The notes under the pieces were generated by a model. That model ran no database searches. It was not told where the DNA came from and saw only the letters and a program-made list of their open reading frames with translations. A program made the translations under genes and the position numbers. DNA of 64,000 bases from Emticicia sp051209875 (GTDB lineage: Bacteria > Bacteroidota > Bacteroidia > Cytophagales > Spirosomataceae), in the NCBI RefSeq assembly GCF_051209875.1, contig NZ_JBNTQY010000001.1, positions 5,642,001 through 5,706,000 on the forward strand. Direction: 5' to 3'. Below are positions 49,477-58,094 of the stretch, one piece after another (the stretch's first letter is position 1; every line of letters begins with the position of its first letter).

Positions 49477-49549
49477 CGCGGGATGGAGCAGTTGGCAGCT
49501 CGTTGGGCTCATAACCCAAAGGTCACAGGTTCGAGTCCTGTTCCCGCTA
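49477..49549 (+). tRNA. Initiator tRNA-fMet (anticodon CAT)
   Basis: 73 nt without encoded CCA. Acceptor arms CGCGGGA and TCCCGCT leave a C1-T72 mismatch, an initiator feature. The D stem is GAGC/GCTC. The anticodon stem TTGGG/CCCAA encloses the loop CTCATAA with anticodon CAT and has the three consecutive G-C pairs of initiators. The T arm is ACAGG-TTCGAGT-CCTGT. The discriminator base is A. Confidence 0.96.
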
Positions 49550-49551
49550 CT

Positions 49552-49580
49552 AAGGAGGTCTTTTCAGACCTCCTTTTTTT
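49552..49580 (+). terminator. Terminator of the initiator tRNA
   Basis: AAGGAGGTCT (49552-49561) pairs with AGACCTCCTT (49566-49575), 4-base loop, ending in seven T residues. Confidence 0.9.
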
Positions 49581-49719
49581 ATTGCCAATCTTGAAAAAAT
49601 TTATCCAATACATTTATCAGAATAGAAATAAAAATTCTGATTCTATTTTCTGATTTTAACTTTTCAATTTGATTTTTTAGTTCTGCTATTTGGGTGTTTT
49701 TTACGTTATCCTTTTTCAT
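49579..49719 (-). CDS. Possible small coiled-coil protein, 46 residues
   Basis: Starts MKKDNVKNTQIAELKNQIEK and ends LDKFFQDWQ. The first half has heptad-like leucine/isoleucine spacing (IAELKNQIEKLKSE); the second half (RIRIFISILINVLDKFF) is amphipathic or weakly membrane-seeking. It lies 142 bp downstream of the unrecognised 329-residue gene on the same strand, and its stop overlaps the T-run of the tRNA terminator. No homologue recalled; short length makes it uncertain. Confidence 0.35.
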   Translation of the reverse strand: MKKDNVKNTQIAELKNQIEKLKSENRIRIFISILINVLDKFFQDWQ

Positions 49720-49861
49720 TTTTTGCTGATTTTAATTAAACATTCAGCAAATATTTACTCCTTTTTTTATACTTCAATATTTTTGAAAACACAAAAAGCG
49801 ACGGCATCGCTTTTAAGCTATAACTAATTGATTATAAGTCTTTTGTAAAATATTTTTGTCG

Positions 49862-50851
49862 CTATTGTATCGCTTTATTTTTAGAAATCAACCCGTATTT
49901 TTGAAATTCTCTACGAATTGAATCCTTAATGTTTTTATGCCTTTTCTTTTCATCAACTTCGTCAGAATTAAAGACTCTTCGTTCTTTATCCTTTTCTACT
50001 TTATTAGTAGTAATTGTTAATGCTTTTTTGTGGTCGTTTACTTTTTCGTATTCTTCTTGATAAATAACAAATATTTTTAAAATTTCCGAAGGAATGTCTT
50101 CAACCACTTTCGAGATTTTATTTTTTTCAAAAATCGGCTTACAATACATTTTTATTTCTCGACTTGTTGAAACCATATTTTCATACATCTGTTCATAAAA
50201 ATTGTTAGGCTCAAATTTTTTTGTCTTTTCTCTGTTCAATTTATACCAATCAAAATATCGTTCTAACATTGGTAAAAATCGGTTTTTAATATTAACTTCT
50301 ATTTCTCTCGTTGGAAGTTGTTTCAATTCTCGCTGGAATCTCTGAAAACTTTCTGTCGAAACATCAAAATCTGTGTTTATTAAATCATAGGAGTTATCAT
50401 TGTTTTTACTTTTAAAAACTGTTTCTATATTATTTTTAATAGCTTGGTGGATAAATCCATTCAGATAGTGATAATGTTTGTCTATTTTATCTTTTTTTAC
50501 TTCGTTTTCAAACACATGAATTAAGTCAATTAGCTGATTAAATTCTTTTATACTCCTTTTACCTCCAATATTTGCCCTATTCCAACTTTTTAGTAAATCA
50601 TCATACGAAAGTTTGGGGTTTTTCATAAGTGAGTTATTTATTTTATCCACAATGTACAAGTCAACTTCGCTTTTTTTATCTTCGACTTTACGCTTTAAAT
50701 ACATAAAAAGGTTTTTATTTTTTTCATAGTAACTATCTATTAGAAAATTTAAAAAATCTTTTGTATGTTCTATGTTTTGAAGTGAAATAAGCTTTTGAGC
50801 AAAGTTTTCATAATCATCTTCAAAAAGAAAGTCTTTTAGGTTAGTTTCCAT
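49862..50851 (-). CDS. Hypothetical protein, 329 residues
   Basis: Not recognised. Highly charged and helical, rich in Lys, Glu and Asn, with no signal peptide, membrane segment or catalytic motif visible. It starts METNLKDFLFEDDYENFAQK. Several stretches look coiled-coil-like (EFNQLIDLIHVFENEVKKDK, then RFQRFQRELKQLPTRE-like text). The C-terminus is very basic (DEKKRHKNIKDSIRREFQKY). Base use is more AT-rich than neighbouring housekeeping genes, and it sits next to a tRNA, both consistent with accessory DNA, but no integrase or attachment-site repeat was found. Confidence 0.7.
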   Translation of the reverse strand: METNLKDFLFEDDYENFAQKLISLQNIEHTKDFLNFLIDSYYEKNKNLFMYLKRKVEDKKSEVDLYIVDKINNSLMKNPKLSYDDLLKSWNRANIGGKRSIKEFNQLIDLIHVFENEVKKDKIDKHYHYLNGFIHQAIKNNIETVFKSKNNDNSYDLINTDFDVSTESFQRFQRELKQLPTREIEVNIKNRFLPMLERYFDWYKLNREKTKKFEPNNFYEQMYENMVSTSREIKMYCKPIFEKNKISKVVEDIPSEILKIFVIYQEEYEKVNDHKKALTITTNKVEKDKERRVFNSDEVDEKKRHKNIKDSIRREFQKYGLISKNKAIQ

Positions 50852-51034
50852 ACAATTCTAAAATTTCACTAATTTAATCAAGACCTCACCCATTAATAAG
50901 GTGGCTCTGTGCTTGTATTTTGGGTTTATCTGTTTTGATTCCTTTATATGAATTATCTATTCGTTATAAGCAAACCGTTTCTATATCTCTCCAATAATCT
51001 ATGCAATTTCAACTTTTTCACTCATTCCACAACA

Positions 51035-51070
51035 AAAACGCCCCAAAATCATAACATTTTGGGGCGTTTT
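51035..51070. terminator. Terminator downstream of argD
   Basis: AAAACGCCCCAAAAT (51035-51049) pairs with ATTTTGGGGCGTTTT (51056-51070), perfect 15-bp stem with 6-base loop. It lies 20 bp after the argD stop on the minus strand. Confidence 0.9.
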
Positions 51071-51090
51071 AATTATTTTTTTATATTGTT

Positions 51091-52218
51091 TTATGCTTTC
51101 GCTAAAACTTGCTTCAAAGCCTCTAAGAAAATATCGGCTTCTTTGGTGGTCATGGCGAGGCTTGGTAATAGTCGCATGGTATGCGTTCCTGCTACGCCTG
51201 TAAATATCTTGTGTTCAAAAAGCATGGCGTTTCTGATGGGGCCAACTGGCTTCTCAAACTCAATGCCTATCATCAAACCTTGTCCACGCAACTCTTTTAT
51301 TCCTGCCATTCCTTTGAGGTGTGTAAAGAAATAATCTCCAATATTGGCAGCATTTTGTATCAATTTTTCTTTTTTGATAATATCCAAAACGGCATTTGCT
51401 GCGGTGCATGCTAAATGATTTCCCCCAAAAGTTGTACCGAGTAGTCCGTGTTTTGCTTCGAATTTTGGAGAAATCAACACACCACCGATTGGAAAACCAT
51501 TTCCCATACCTTTGGCAGTGGTGACAATATCTGGTTTTACGCCACTGTGCTGAAATGAGAAAAATTTCCCCGAACGACCATAGCCACATTGTACACTATC
51601 GTGAATAAAAATAGCACCTGTTTTATCGCAAGCCTTGCGAATGGCTTTCATAAACTCGTCAGTTGCTACATTGATTCCACCAACGCCTTGAATTCCTTCT
51701 ACGATCACCGCACAAGTTTCATTATCAACGGCTTTTTTGACTGCCTCAACATCATTGAAAGGCAAAAACTGAACATGGTCAGCAAAATTGATGGGAGCCT
51801 TGATAGAAGGGTTATCGGTAACAGCAACGGCAGCCGATGTACGTCCGTGAAAAGATTTTGAAAAAGCAATTACTTTGGTTCTACCATTATAAAAAGAAGC
51901 TAATTTCAAGGCGTTTTCATTGGCTTCTGCTCCAGAATTAACCAAAAACAAGAAATAATCTTTTAATCCTGAAAGTTTTCCTAATTTATCAGCTAATTCT
52001 TCCTGCGAAGGTATTTTTACTGAATTTGAGTAAAACCCAATATTTTTGAGTTGTTGCGTCAGTTTTCGTACATAATATGGGTGGGTATGACCAACCGAAA
52101 TAACGGCATGTCCACCGTAAAGGTCGAGATATTGTTGTCCGTTCTTATCCCAAAGATAAGAACCTTGAGCTTTTACAGGCTCGATGTCATAAAGAGGATA
52201 TACGTTAAAAAGAGTCAT
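51091..52218 (-). CDS. argD: Acetyl/succinylornithine aminotransferase (class III)
   Basis: 375 residues. Class-III aminotransferase text: YLDLYGGHAVISVGHTHPYY, FLVNSGAEANENALKLASFY (cofactor phosphate loop), FSKSFHGRTSAAVAVTDN, PDIVTTAKGMGNGFPIGGVL with the Schiff-base Lys, and GTTFGGNHLACTAANAVLDI. It transfers the amino group to N-acyl-glutamate semialdehyde in arginine synthesis. The loop around the pyridine-binding Asp is FIHDSVQCGYGRSGKF, with Ser where many homologues have Glu (DEVQ). No other arg genes are adjacent. Confidence 0.88.
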   Translation of the reverse strand: MTLFNVYPLYDIEPVKAQGSYLWDKNGQQYLDLYGGHAVISVGHTHPYYVRKLTQQLKNIGFYSNSVKIPSQEELADKLGKLSGLKDYFLFLVNSGAEANENALKLASFYNGRTKVIAFSKSFHGRTSAAVAVTDNPSIKAPINFADHVQFLPFNDVEAVKKAVDNETCAVIVEGIQGVGGINVATDEFMKAIRKACDKTGAIFIHDSVQCGYGRSGKFFSFQHSGVKPDIVTTAKGMGNGFPIGGVLISPKFEAKHGLLGTTFGGNHLACTAANAVLDIIKKEKLIQNAANIGDYFFTHLKGMAGIKELRGQGLMIGIEFEKPVGPIRNAMLFEHKIFTGVAGTHTMRLLPSLAMTTKEADIFLEALKQVLAKA

Positions 52219-52248
52219 TTCTAATATTTACTTTGGTTTTATTGTAAA

Positions 52249-52276
52249 GTCCATTGTCCACAGACGATTGTCCATA
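52249..52276. repeat. Heptad-periodic array of the GTCCACT family
   Basis: GTCCATT, GTCCACA, GACGATT, GTCCATA at 52249, 52256, 52263 and 52270, an exact 7-bp period. It matches the left arm at 48352-48379 unit by unit (23 of 28 positions) and has the same orientation. It lies between the argD start and the thioredoxin-like gene stop. No clear inverted partner arm was found. Confidence 0.8.
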
Positions 52277-52335
52277 GAAAATATTGTTGGGAAAATAGCT
52301 GTCAAGTCTATTGCTGTCTATATACCTTCACATTC

Positions 52336-53568
52336 CTACTTCAACTCTGCAGCCAGTTTATTGATGCTTGATTCAACCGTTGCCACTACTTTTTTAAGAT
52401 TGGGGTCAGTAATTTTGGCTTTTGCAGTAGTTATGCTTGCTTTTGCTGCTACAATTTCCTTTTTAGCATTTGCCAAATCTCCTGATTTCTGATACAATCG
52501 AGCAGATTCGTAACTAAGATTTGCTATTTCTTGTTCTGTTTTTAACAAAGGTCGGGCTTTTACAAGCCATTGACGAACATTATTAGCATATTTCCCATCA
52601 GGAAAGTTTGTATTAAAAAAGGTAACATAATAAACTAACAATTGTGGTTGGGTCTGAGCACTAATAAGATTTTGAAGAAAACCAAAAGCTTTGTCTTGAC
52701 CTTGCTCACGCAAAATGGCAGGGCATTCTATTTGCCAAGTGGCCCCAGTAATATATTGAGCAGCCCCAACAACGCCCATGTAATTTTTAAGTTTATTTAC
52801 CTTAGCCAACGAATATTTTGATGCTTTTGGGTCATAGATTGCCATTTGTACCAACATCCCAAGAGCATTCATCTCGGTTCCAGGGTGTCCTTCTTCAATA
52901 GCATACTTTTTGGCAACTTCTATATTGTTAAGCCAATGTTCGGCAAATCCATTATCAATATCCATGACACATTTCTTAGCAATAGCCCAACTGCCTTTAT
53001 CATTCATTTGCGTTTTTGGATATGCTTTATATAAATCATTAGCTACCAATATATTACGAGCGGTATCTTGTGTGATGCGTAATAAATACGCCAAGCCTGT
53101 CAATATACTGACCTCTCTATTGCCAGATTGATATTTTTTCCAAGAACTTCCTGTCTGTATATCAACATTGGTGGCATCTTTGGCATGTTGTATAAAATCT
53201 TTAGGGGTATTTATGGGGTCAGTATGATGTAAAATATTTTGGTTTTTATCAAAATACAAAAACATTGGAAAGCCTGGTAAATAAATTTTCTTTTTTGTTA
53301 AAAAAGCCACTTGCTTTGCATCGCTGAGGTTGAGCTTGAAGTTGATAAAATTTTGATTATAATATTTTCCAACTTCAGCATTCTTCAATGTTGGCTCTAA
53401 ACCCATACAAATAGGGCAATTGGGGTGAAAACACTCAACGAATACTGGTTTTCCTGTAGCCTTCGCTTTCTGGAAGGCCGCCTCAATAGTTGGTTCAAAC
53501 GCAATTCCTTGGGAAAAAGCTACATTTATGATGCACAGCAGAATAACTACTAAAATTGTTTTTTTCAT
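52336..53568 (-). CDS. Periplasmic thioredoxin-fold protein with helical C-terminal domain
   Basis: 410 residues. Signal peptide MKKTILVVILLCIINVAFSQ. A thioredoxin-like domain (about 22-130) has the redox pair in ECFHPNCPICMGLEP and the strand YLPGFPMFLYFDKNQNILHH, with the cis-Pro position at PGFP. A long helical, TPR-like part follows (about 150-410: YKAYPKTQMNDKGSWAIAKK, NLSYESARLYQKSGDLANAK). It may reduce or escort disulfide proteins in the periplasm. Single gene. Confidence 0.85.
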   Translation of the reverse strand: MKKTILVVILLCIINVAFSQGIAFEPTIEAAFQKAKATGKPVFVECFHPNCPICMGLEPTLKNAEVGKYYNQNFINFKLNLSDAKQVAFLTKKKIYLPGFPMFLYFDKNQNILHHTDPINTPKDFIQHAKDATNVDIQTGSSWKKYQSGNREVSILTGLAYLLRITQDTARNILVANDLYKAYPKTQMNDKGSWAIAKKCVMDIDNGFAEHWLNNIEVAKKYAIEEGHPGTEMNALGMLVQMAIYDPKASKYSLAKVNKLKNYMGVVGAAQYITGATWQIECPAILREQGQDKAFGFLQNLISAQTQPQLLVYYVTFFNTNFPDGKYANNVRQWLVKARPLLKTEQEIANLSYESARLYQKSGDLANAKKEIVAAKASITTAKAKITDPNLKKVVATVESSINKLAAELK

Positions 53569-53664
53569 GTGTTTTTGGTGTTTTGAACAACAAATTATGT
53601 GATTTTTGATTGAATTACCTCAAATTTCTGTGTTCTTTAACAAGTTATTAACAGCGACTATAAC

Positions 53665-53684
53665 GGCGAATCTGTAGATTCGCC
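53665..53684. repeat. REP-like palindrome GGCGAATCT-gt-AGATTCGCC
   Basis: 9-bp perfect arms, 2-base centre, GC-rich ends in AT-rich surroundings. It lies 6 bp past the SDR stop. It is a singlet of the same general kind as the doublet at 30666-30725, though the sequence differs. Confidence 0.75.
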
Positions 53685-53690
53685 CCACAA

Positions 53691-54461
53691 TTAATTATTT
53701 AATTTTACAAAGCCTCCGTCAATTAAATAATCACATCCTGTTATAAAACCTGCTTCATCCGAACAAAGATAAACTGCCAAAGATCCAATTTCTTCGGGTT
53801 TTGCCATACGTCCGATAGGTTGAGTTTTTGACAACTTTTCAAACATTTCTTTTTCTTTTCCTGGATATGTTTTCTTGATAAAACCATCAACAAAAGGTGT
53901 ATGTACACGAGCAGGCGAAATGCTATTACATCGAATATTATGTTTGAGATAATCTTTTGCCACTTGTAATGTCATAGTATAAACAGCCCCTTTCGACATT
54001 GAATAGGCAAATCTATCTGGAATACCAACAGTGGCCGCAATCGAAGCAACGTTTAAAATTACCCCACCTCGGTCTTTTATATGAGGAATAACTGCTTGAA
54101 GGCAATTATATGTTCCTTTTACGTTTACACTAAAAACTCGGTCAAAATCTTCCTCTGTCGTTGTTTCCGCCGTACCTATATGAGCGATTCCTGCATTATT
54201 AACCAAAATATCTATTGCATTTTCTTTGGCTATCTTATCAACAATCTTCTTGACTTCCTTCTGCTTAGAAACATCAACTTTATGAAAATATGCTTCGCCA
54301 CCATTGGCATTAATGAGGTCAGCTTCACGCTCAGCTTGGTCGATATTCAATTCAAAAATATGAACCACCGCACCTTGTTGAGCAAAAAGTCGAGAAATAG
54401 AAAGGCCTATGCCACTTGCACCACCAGTAACGATGGCAACTTTATTGTCAAGACGAAACAT
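53691..54461 (-). CDS. Short-chain dehydrogenase/reductase (classical SDR)
   Basis: 256 residues. Cofactor loop VAIVTGGASGIGLSISRLFA, NNAGIAHIG (NNAG), catalytic Ser in VILNVASIAATVG and Tyr/Lys in RFAYSMSKGAVYTMTLQVAK, with the C-terminal ITGCDYLIDGGFVKLNN. NAD(H) preference is suggested by the acidic residue after strand 2 (HIFELNIDQ). It is divergent from an altronate-dehydratase-family gene. That pairing fits sugar-acid or deoxy-sugar (for example fucose or rhamnose) oxidation, such as a 2-keto-3-deoxy-acid dehydrogenase; this is inferred from context only. Confidence 0.9.
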   Translation of the reverse strand: MFRLDNKVAIVTGGASGIGLSISRLFAQQGAVVHIFELNIDQAEREADLINANGGEAYFHKVDVSKQKEVKKIVDKIAKENAIDILVNNAGIAHIGTAETTTEEDFDRVFSVNVKGTYNCLQAVIPHIKDRGGVILNVASIAATVGIPDRFAYSMSKGAVYTMTLQVAKDYLKHNIRCNSISPARVHTPFVDGFIKKTYPGKEKEMFEKLSKTQPIGRMAKPEEIGSLAVYLCSDEAGFITGCDYLIDGGFVKLNN

Positions 54462-54833
54462 TTTAATTTTTTTAGATTAGTTTCAAAATAGTTTGGAAAA
54501 TTATTACAGAAAATTGTTTAAACATAGCTTTGTCAAAACAACCGTTTCAGCTCTTGTCTTATTGTGAAAAATAACTTAATTCTAATGTTTTTTTGATAAT
54601 TAGGTTAAAAATTTAATTTTTCACTTCAAAATTACTTGTCAATTCTGGAACAAAAAATAAAATGCTATTACATTTGCTAAAATAATTATTCAACCTATAA
54701 TTTATCTGTTGTTACAAATTGTTGCAAGTGGTGGTAAATGGTTTAATTTTTCATATATTCCATTGTTTTTTTAGTGCAAACCTCGACAATCTGCAATCAT
54801 TCTCAACAAAGAAAATAAAATTAAACTCCTTCT
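54462..54833. promoter_or_regulatory. Divergent control region between SDR and UxaA-family genes
   Basis: 372 bp without a gene, very AT-rich. It contains a perfect 10-bp palindrome TGTTTAAACA at 54515-54524, about 54 bp upstream of the SDR start. The half-site resembles the TTTGTTTAA motif repeated at 28922-29120 near the other sugar-related gene. Whether they share a regulator is unknown. Confidence 0.45.
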
Positions 54834-56495
54834 ATGCACACCGTTCTGAAGTTACATCCCAAAGACAATGTTATTGTGGCCTTGCAAAATCTAAAAGCAG
54901 GTGAAATTGTTGATTTTGAAGGCATAAGTTATGAAATACAACATGACCTTGATGCCAAACATAAATTTGTCACCGAAGACTTAGCCATCGGTGACTACGT
55001 AACAATGTACGGTGTTTTGGTTGGGAAAGCAACAAAACCAATCAAACGTGGAGCTCAGATTACCACTTTTAATCTCAAACACGAATCAGATCCTTATTCA
55101 GTAGAAAAACGAGAGCCTGCAGCGGCATGGAGTCCGTTGGATGTAGATTCTTGGAAAAATAAAACTTTCAATGGTTATTATAGAAATGACGGAAGCGTTG
55201 GGATTCGTAACTACTGGCTGGTTGTTCCTCTGGTTTTTTGCGAAAATCGTAATATTCTGGTCATGAAAGATGCTTTTGAGCGTGAATTAGGCTATGCACA
55301 ACCAGAAATATACCGCAACCAAGTAAGAGATTTATTATCTGCTTATCAATCTGGCAATTTAGCAGCAATAGAAAAAATACAATTGGCCGACCAAGAAAAT
55401 GAAGCCATAAAAAGTTCGCCAACTCATCTTTTCCCAAATGTTGATGGCATTAAGTTTTTGACGCATGAAACTGGTTGTGGTGGAACAAATCAAGATACAG
55501 ATGCTTTGTGCGATCTTTTTGCTGGAATGATTGTCAATCCAAATGTGGCCGGCGTAACGGTATTAAGTTTAGGTTGTCAAAAATCACAAATTGATTATTT
55601 GAAAAGTGAAATACTAAAACGTAATCCAAAATTTGATAGACCTATTTTGTACTTCGACCAACAAACTTATGGTACAGAAAATGCCATGATGTCGGATGCC
55701 ATTCGTGAGACATTTAAGGGTATTATTGAAATCAATAAGCAAAGTCGCAAGCCAGCTCCGCTCAATAAATTAAACATTGGTTTGAAATGTGGCGGCTCTG
55801 ATGGTTTTTCTGGCATTTCTGCCAATCCTGCCATCGGGCATTTATCGGATATTATGGTAAGTTTGGGTGGAACGACATTTTTAGCTGAGTTTCCTGAACT
55901 TTGTGGTGTTGAACAAGAATTAATCAATCGTTGTGTAGATGAGGCAAAAGCACAAAAATTTGCCCATTTAATGAAAGAATACGCTGATCAAGCTGCAGCT
56001 GTTGGAGCAACTTTTGACATGAATCCTTCGGTTGGCAACATAAAAGATGGTTTAATTACCGATGCCATCAAATCGGCAGGAGCTGCAAAAAAAGGTGGAA
56101 CCGCTCCAGTTGCTGGTGTTTTAAACTATACAGAACAAGCAACAGAATCAGGCCTACATTTACTTTGTACGCCAGGAAATGATGTTTTGGCAACTACTGG
56201 AATGGCTGCTTCGGGAGCAACAATTATATTATTTACAACTGGACTTGGCACGCCAACTGGCAATCCAATTACACCAACAGTCAAGATTTCAACCAATAAT
56301 CGCTTGGCAGAAAAAATGTCAGATATTATTGACTTTAGTTCTGGGAAAGTTATTACTGGTGAAGAAACCATTGAGCAAAATGGTGAATCGCTTTTGAATT
56401 GGCTAATTGGCTTGGCAAATGGAGACTATTTAACCAAAGCTGAAACTTTAGGACAAGATGACTTTATTCCGTGGAAAAGAGGGGTGAACTTGTAA
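54834..56495 (+). CDS. Altronate-dehydratase (UxaA) family protein
   Basis: 553 residues, full-length UxaA layout. The N-terminal SAF-type domain (about 1-90, VLKLHPKDNVIVALQNLKAG) is followed by the large C-terminal dehydratase domain. Motifs: YYRNDGSVGIRNYWLVVPLV, THETGCGGTNQDTDALCDLF, LSLGCQKSQIDYL, KCGGSDGFSGISANPAIGHL and STNNRLAEKMSDIIDFSSGK. The conserved cysteines likely bind iron. UxaA removes water from D-altronate to give 2-keto-3-deoxy-gluconate; relatives act on galactarate or L-fuconate. The start at 54834 is the ATG in the run tgcacaccg (MHTVLKL). Confidence 0.9.
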   Translation: MHTVLKLHPKDNVIVALQNLKAGEIVDFEGISYEIQHDLDAKHKFVTEDLAIGDYVTMYGVLVGKATKPIKRGAQITTFNLKHESDPYSVEKREPAAAWSPLDVDSWKNKTFNGYYRNDGSVGIRNYWLVVPLVFCENRNILVMKDAFERELGYAQPEIYRNQVRDLLSAYQSGNLAAIEKIQLADQENEAIKSSPTHLFPNVDGIKFLTHETGCGGTNQDTDALCDLFAGMIVNPNVAGVTVLSLGCQKSQIDYLKSEILKRNPKFDRPILYFDQQTYGTENAMMSDAIRETFKGIIEINKQSRKPAPLNKLNIGLKCGGSDGFSGISANPAIGHLSDIMVSLGGTTFLAEFPELCGVEQELINRCVDEAKAQKFAHLMKEYADQAAAVGATFDMNPSVGNIKDGLITDAIKSAGAAKKGGTAPVAGVLNYTEQATESGLHLLCTPGNDVLATTGMAASGATIILFTTGLGTPTGNPITPTVKISTNNRLAEKMSDIIDFSSGKVITGEETIEQNGESLLNWLIGLANGDYLTKAETLGQDDFIPWKRGVNL

Positions 56496-56560
56496 ATTTC
56501 TAACACCTTTGTTTTTTTGACAAAATAATTTCTCTTATTTGCAAAAAAAACAGGGGTACT

Positions 56561-57955
56561 ATGAAAATTCAATTTTACGGAGCAGCTCAAAGAGTTACGG
56601 GTAGTAAACATCTTATTACGACTAATAAAGGCACAAAAATATTATTAGATTGTGGACTTTTCCAAGGAATTGGCACAACCGAATTAAATCTACAATTTGG
56701 ATTTGACCCCAAAGATGTAGATTTTCTTATTTTAAGTCATGCCCATATCGACCATACTGGCCTTGTGCCGAGATTAGTCCGAAAAGGTTTTAAAGGAACA
56801 ATATACGCCACACCTGCCACAAAAGATTTGTGTGAAATTATGCTTCTTGATTCGGCACATATTCAAGAAAAAGACCTTGAAAGAATCAATAAAAGAAGAA
56901 TTGGTCGAAACGAAGAGCCTTATGAGCTTCTGTATAACGAAGAAGATGTTGAAGCTGCACTAAAATTATTCAAAACCATTGAATACGAAACGCCATTTGT
57001 AATTGAAGAGGGTGTTGTTGCTGAATATTTTGATGCAGGACACTTGCTGGGAAGTGCGGGCATTTATTTGACTTTTGAAGAAGAATACAAAACAAAAACG
57101 CTATTCTTTACAGGAGATATTGGACGACCAGATGATAAAATCTTAAGAAGCCCCGCTCCTTTTCCACAAGCCGATTATATCATTTGTGAATCTACTTATG
57201 GAAATAAACTGCATGAACCAGAAGTAGATATGAAATCGCATTTGTTGCGAATCGTTTATCAAACATGTATTGAGAAAAAAGGCAAATTGCTTATTCCTGC
57301 ATTTTCAGTAGATAGAACCCAAGAATTGATTTACGCACTTGATCAACTTTCCCACGAAGGCCTTTTACCAAAGATACCTGTTTACATCGACAGCCCTTTA
57401 TCAGTAAAAGCTACCATTGTGATGAAAAACAATGAAGAATGTTTTAACCCTGAAATTTTAGCATATATTAAACATGATGGAGATGCTTTTGCATTTGAAA
57501 ATCTTCATTACATAAGCGATGTTATGGAGTCAAAAGCTTTAAATGATAGCAAACAACCTTGTATTATCATTTCTTCCTCAGGTATGGCAGAGGCTGGTCG
57601 AATCAAGCATCATATTAAAAATAATATTGAAAAACCCTCTACTACAATTTTGTTGGTTGGATATTGTTCGCCAGGAAGTCTTGGAGCAATATTAAAAACT
57701 AACCCAAAACAAGTAAGAATTTTTGGTGAAGAATTTACTGCGAGGGCTGACATTGAAATCATGGATTCTTTCTCTGCCCACGCAGACTATAAAGAGATGA
57801 TAAAACATTTATCTTGCCAAAATGCGTCAAAAGTAAAGAAACTTTTCTTGGTTCATGGTGAAATAGATAACCAAATAATGTTCAAAAACCGTTTAAACAA
57901 GGTTGGTTTCGAGCATATATTTATTCCTTCACAAGGCGAAGGGTTTGATTTGTAA
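56561..57955 (+). CDS. Beta-CASP metallo-beta-lactamase nuclease
   Basis: 464 residues. MBL core: LLDCGLFQG, SHAHIDHTGLVPRL (HxHxDH), DAGHLLGSAGIYLTFEEEYK, FTGDIGRPDDKILRSPAPFP. Beta-CASP insert with IICESTYGNKLHEPE, KGKLLIPAFSVDRTQELIYA and IISSSGMAEAGRIKHHIKNN. The terminal motifs are VGYCSPGSLGAIL, DSFSAHADYKEM and LFLVHGEIDNQ. This is the CPSF-73/YSH1-like RNA nuclease group; it probably processes or degrades RNA in the cytoplasm. It lacks the C-terminal domain of RNase J. Single gene, 65 bp after uxaA-like. Confidence 0.92.
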   Translation: MKIQFYGAAQRVTGSKHLITTNKGTKILLDCGLFQGIGTTELNLQFGFDPKDVDFLILSHAHIDHTGLVPRLVRKGFKGTIYATPATKDLCEIMLLDSAHIQEKDLERINKRRIGRNEEPYELLYNEEDVEAALKLFKTIEYETPFVIEEGVVAEYFDAGHLLGSAGIYLTFEEEYKTKTLFFTGDIGRPDDKILRSPAPFPQADYIICESTYGNKLHEPEVDMKSHLLRIVYQTCIEKKGKLLIPAFSVDRTQELIYALDQLSHEGLLPKIPVYIDSPLSVKATIVMKNNEECFNPEILAYIKHDGDAFAFENLHYISDVMESKALNDSKQPCIIISSSGMAEAGRIKHHIKNNIEKPSTTILLVGYCSPGSLGAILKTNPKQVRIFGEEFTARADIEIMDSFSAHADYKEMIKHLSCQNASKVKKLFLVHGEIDNQIMFKNRLNKVGFEHIFIPSQGEGFDL

Positions 57956-58094
57956 GCTTTTTAAATAGCTTTTGCCACAATCCATTCGTAAATTTGCCTC
58001 AATTTACATAAAATCAAAAATGATTTTTGATGGTTGAATATACTTTGTTTTCATTCTACCATTTGAAAATTCATTCATACACACATTATTTTTA

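Noticed and set aside
49477..50900. Integrated element at the tRNA with duplicated attachment site
   Set aside because: No repeat of the tRNA 3' end was seen downstream and no integrase is present; only the accessory look of the genes remains.
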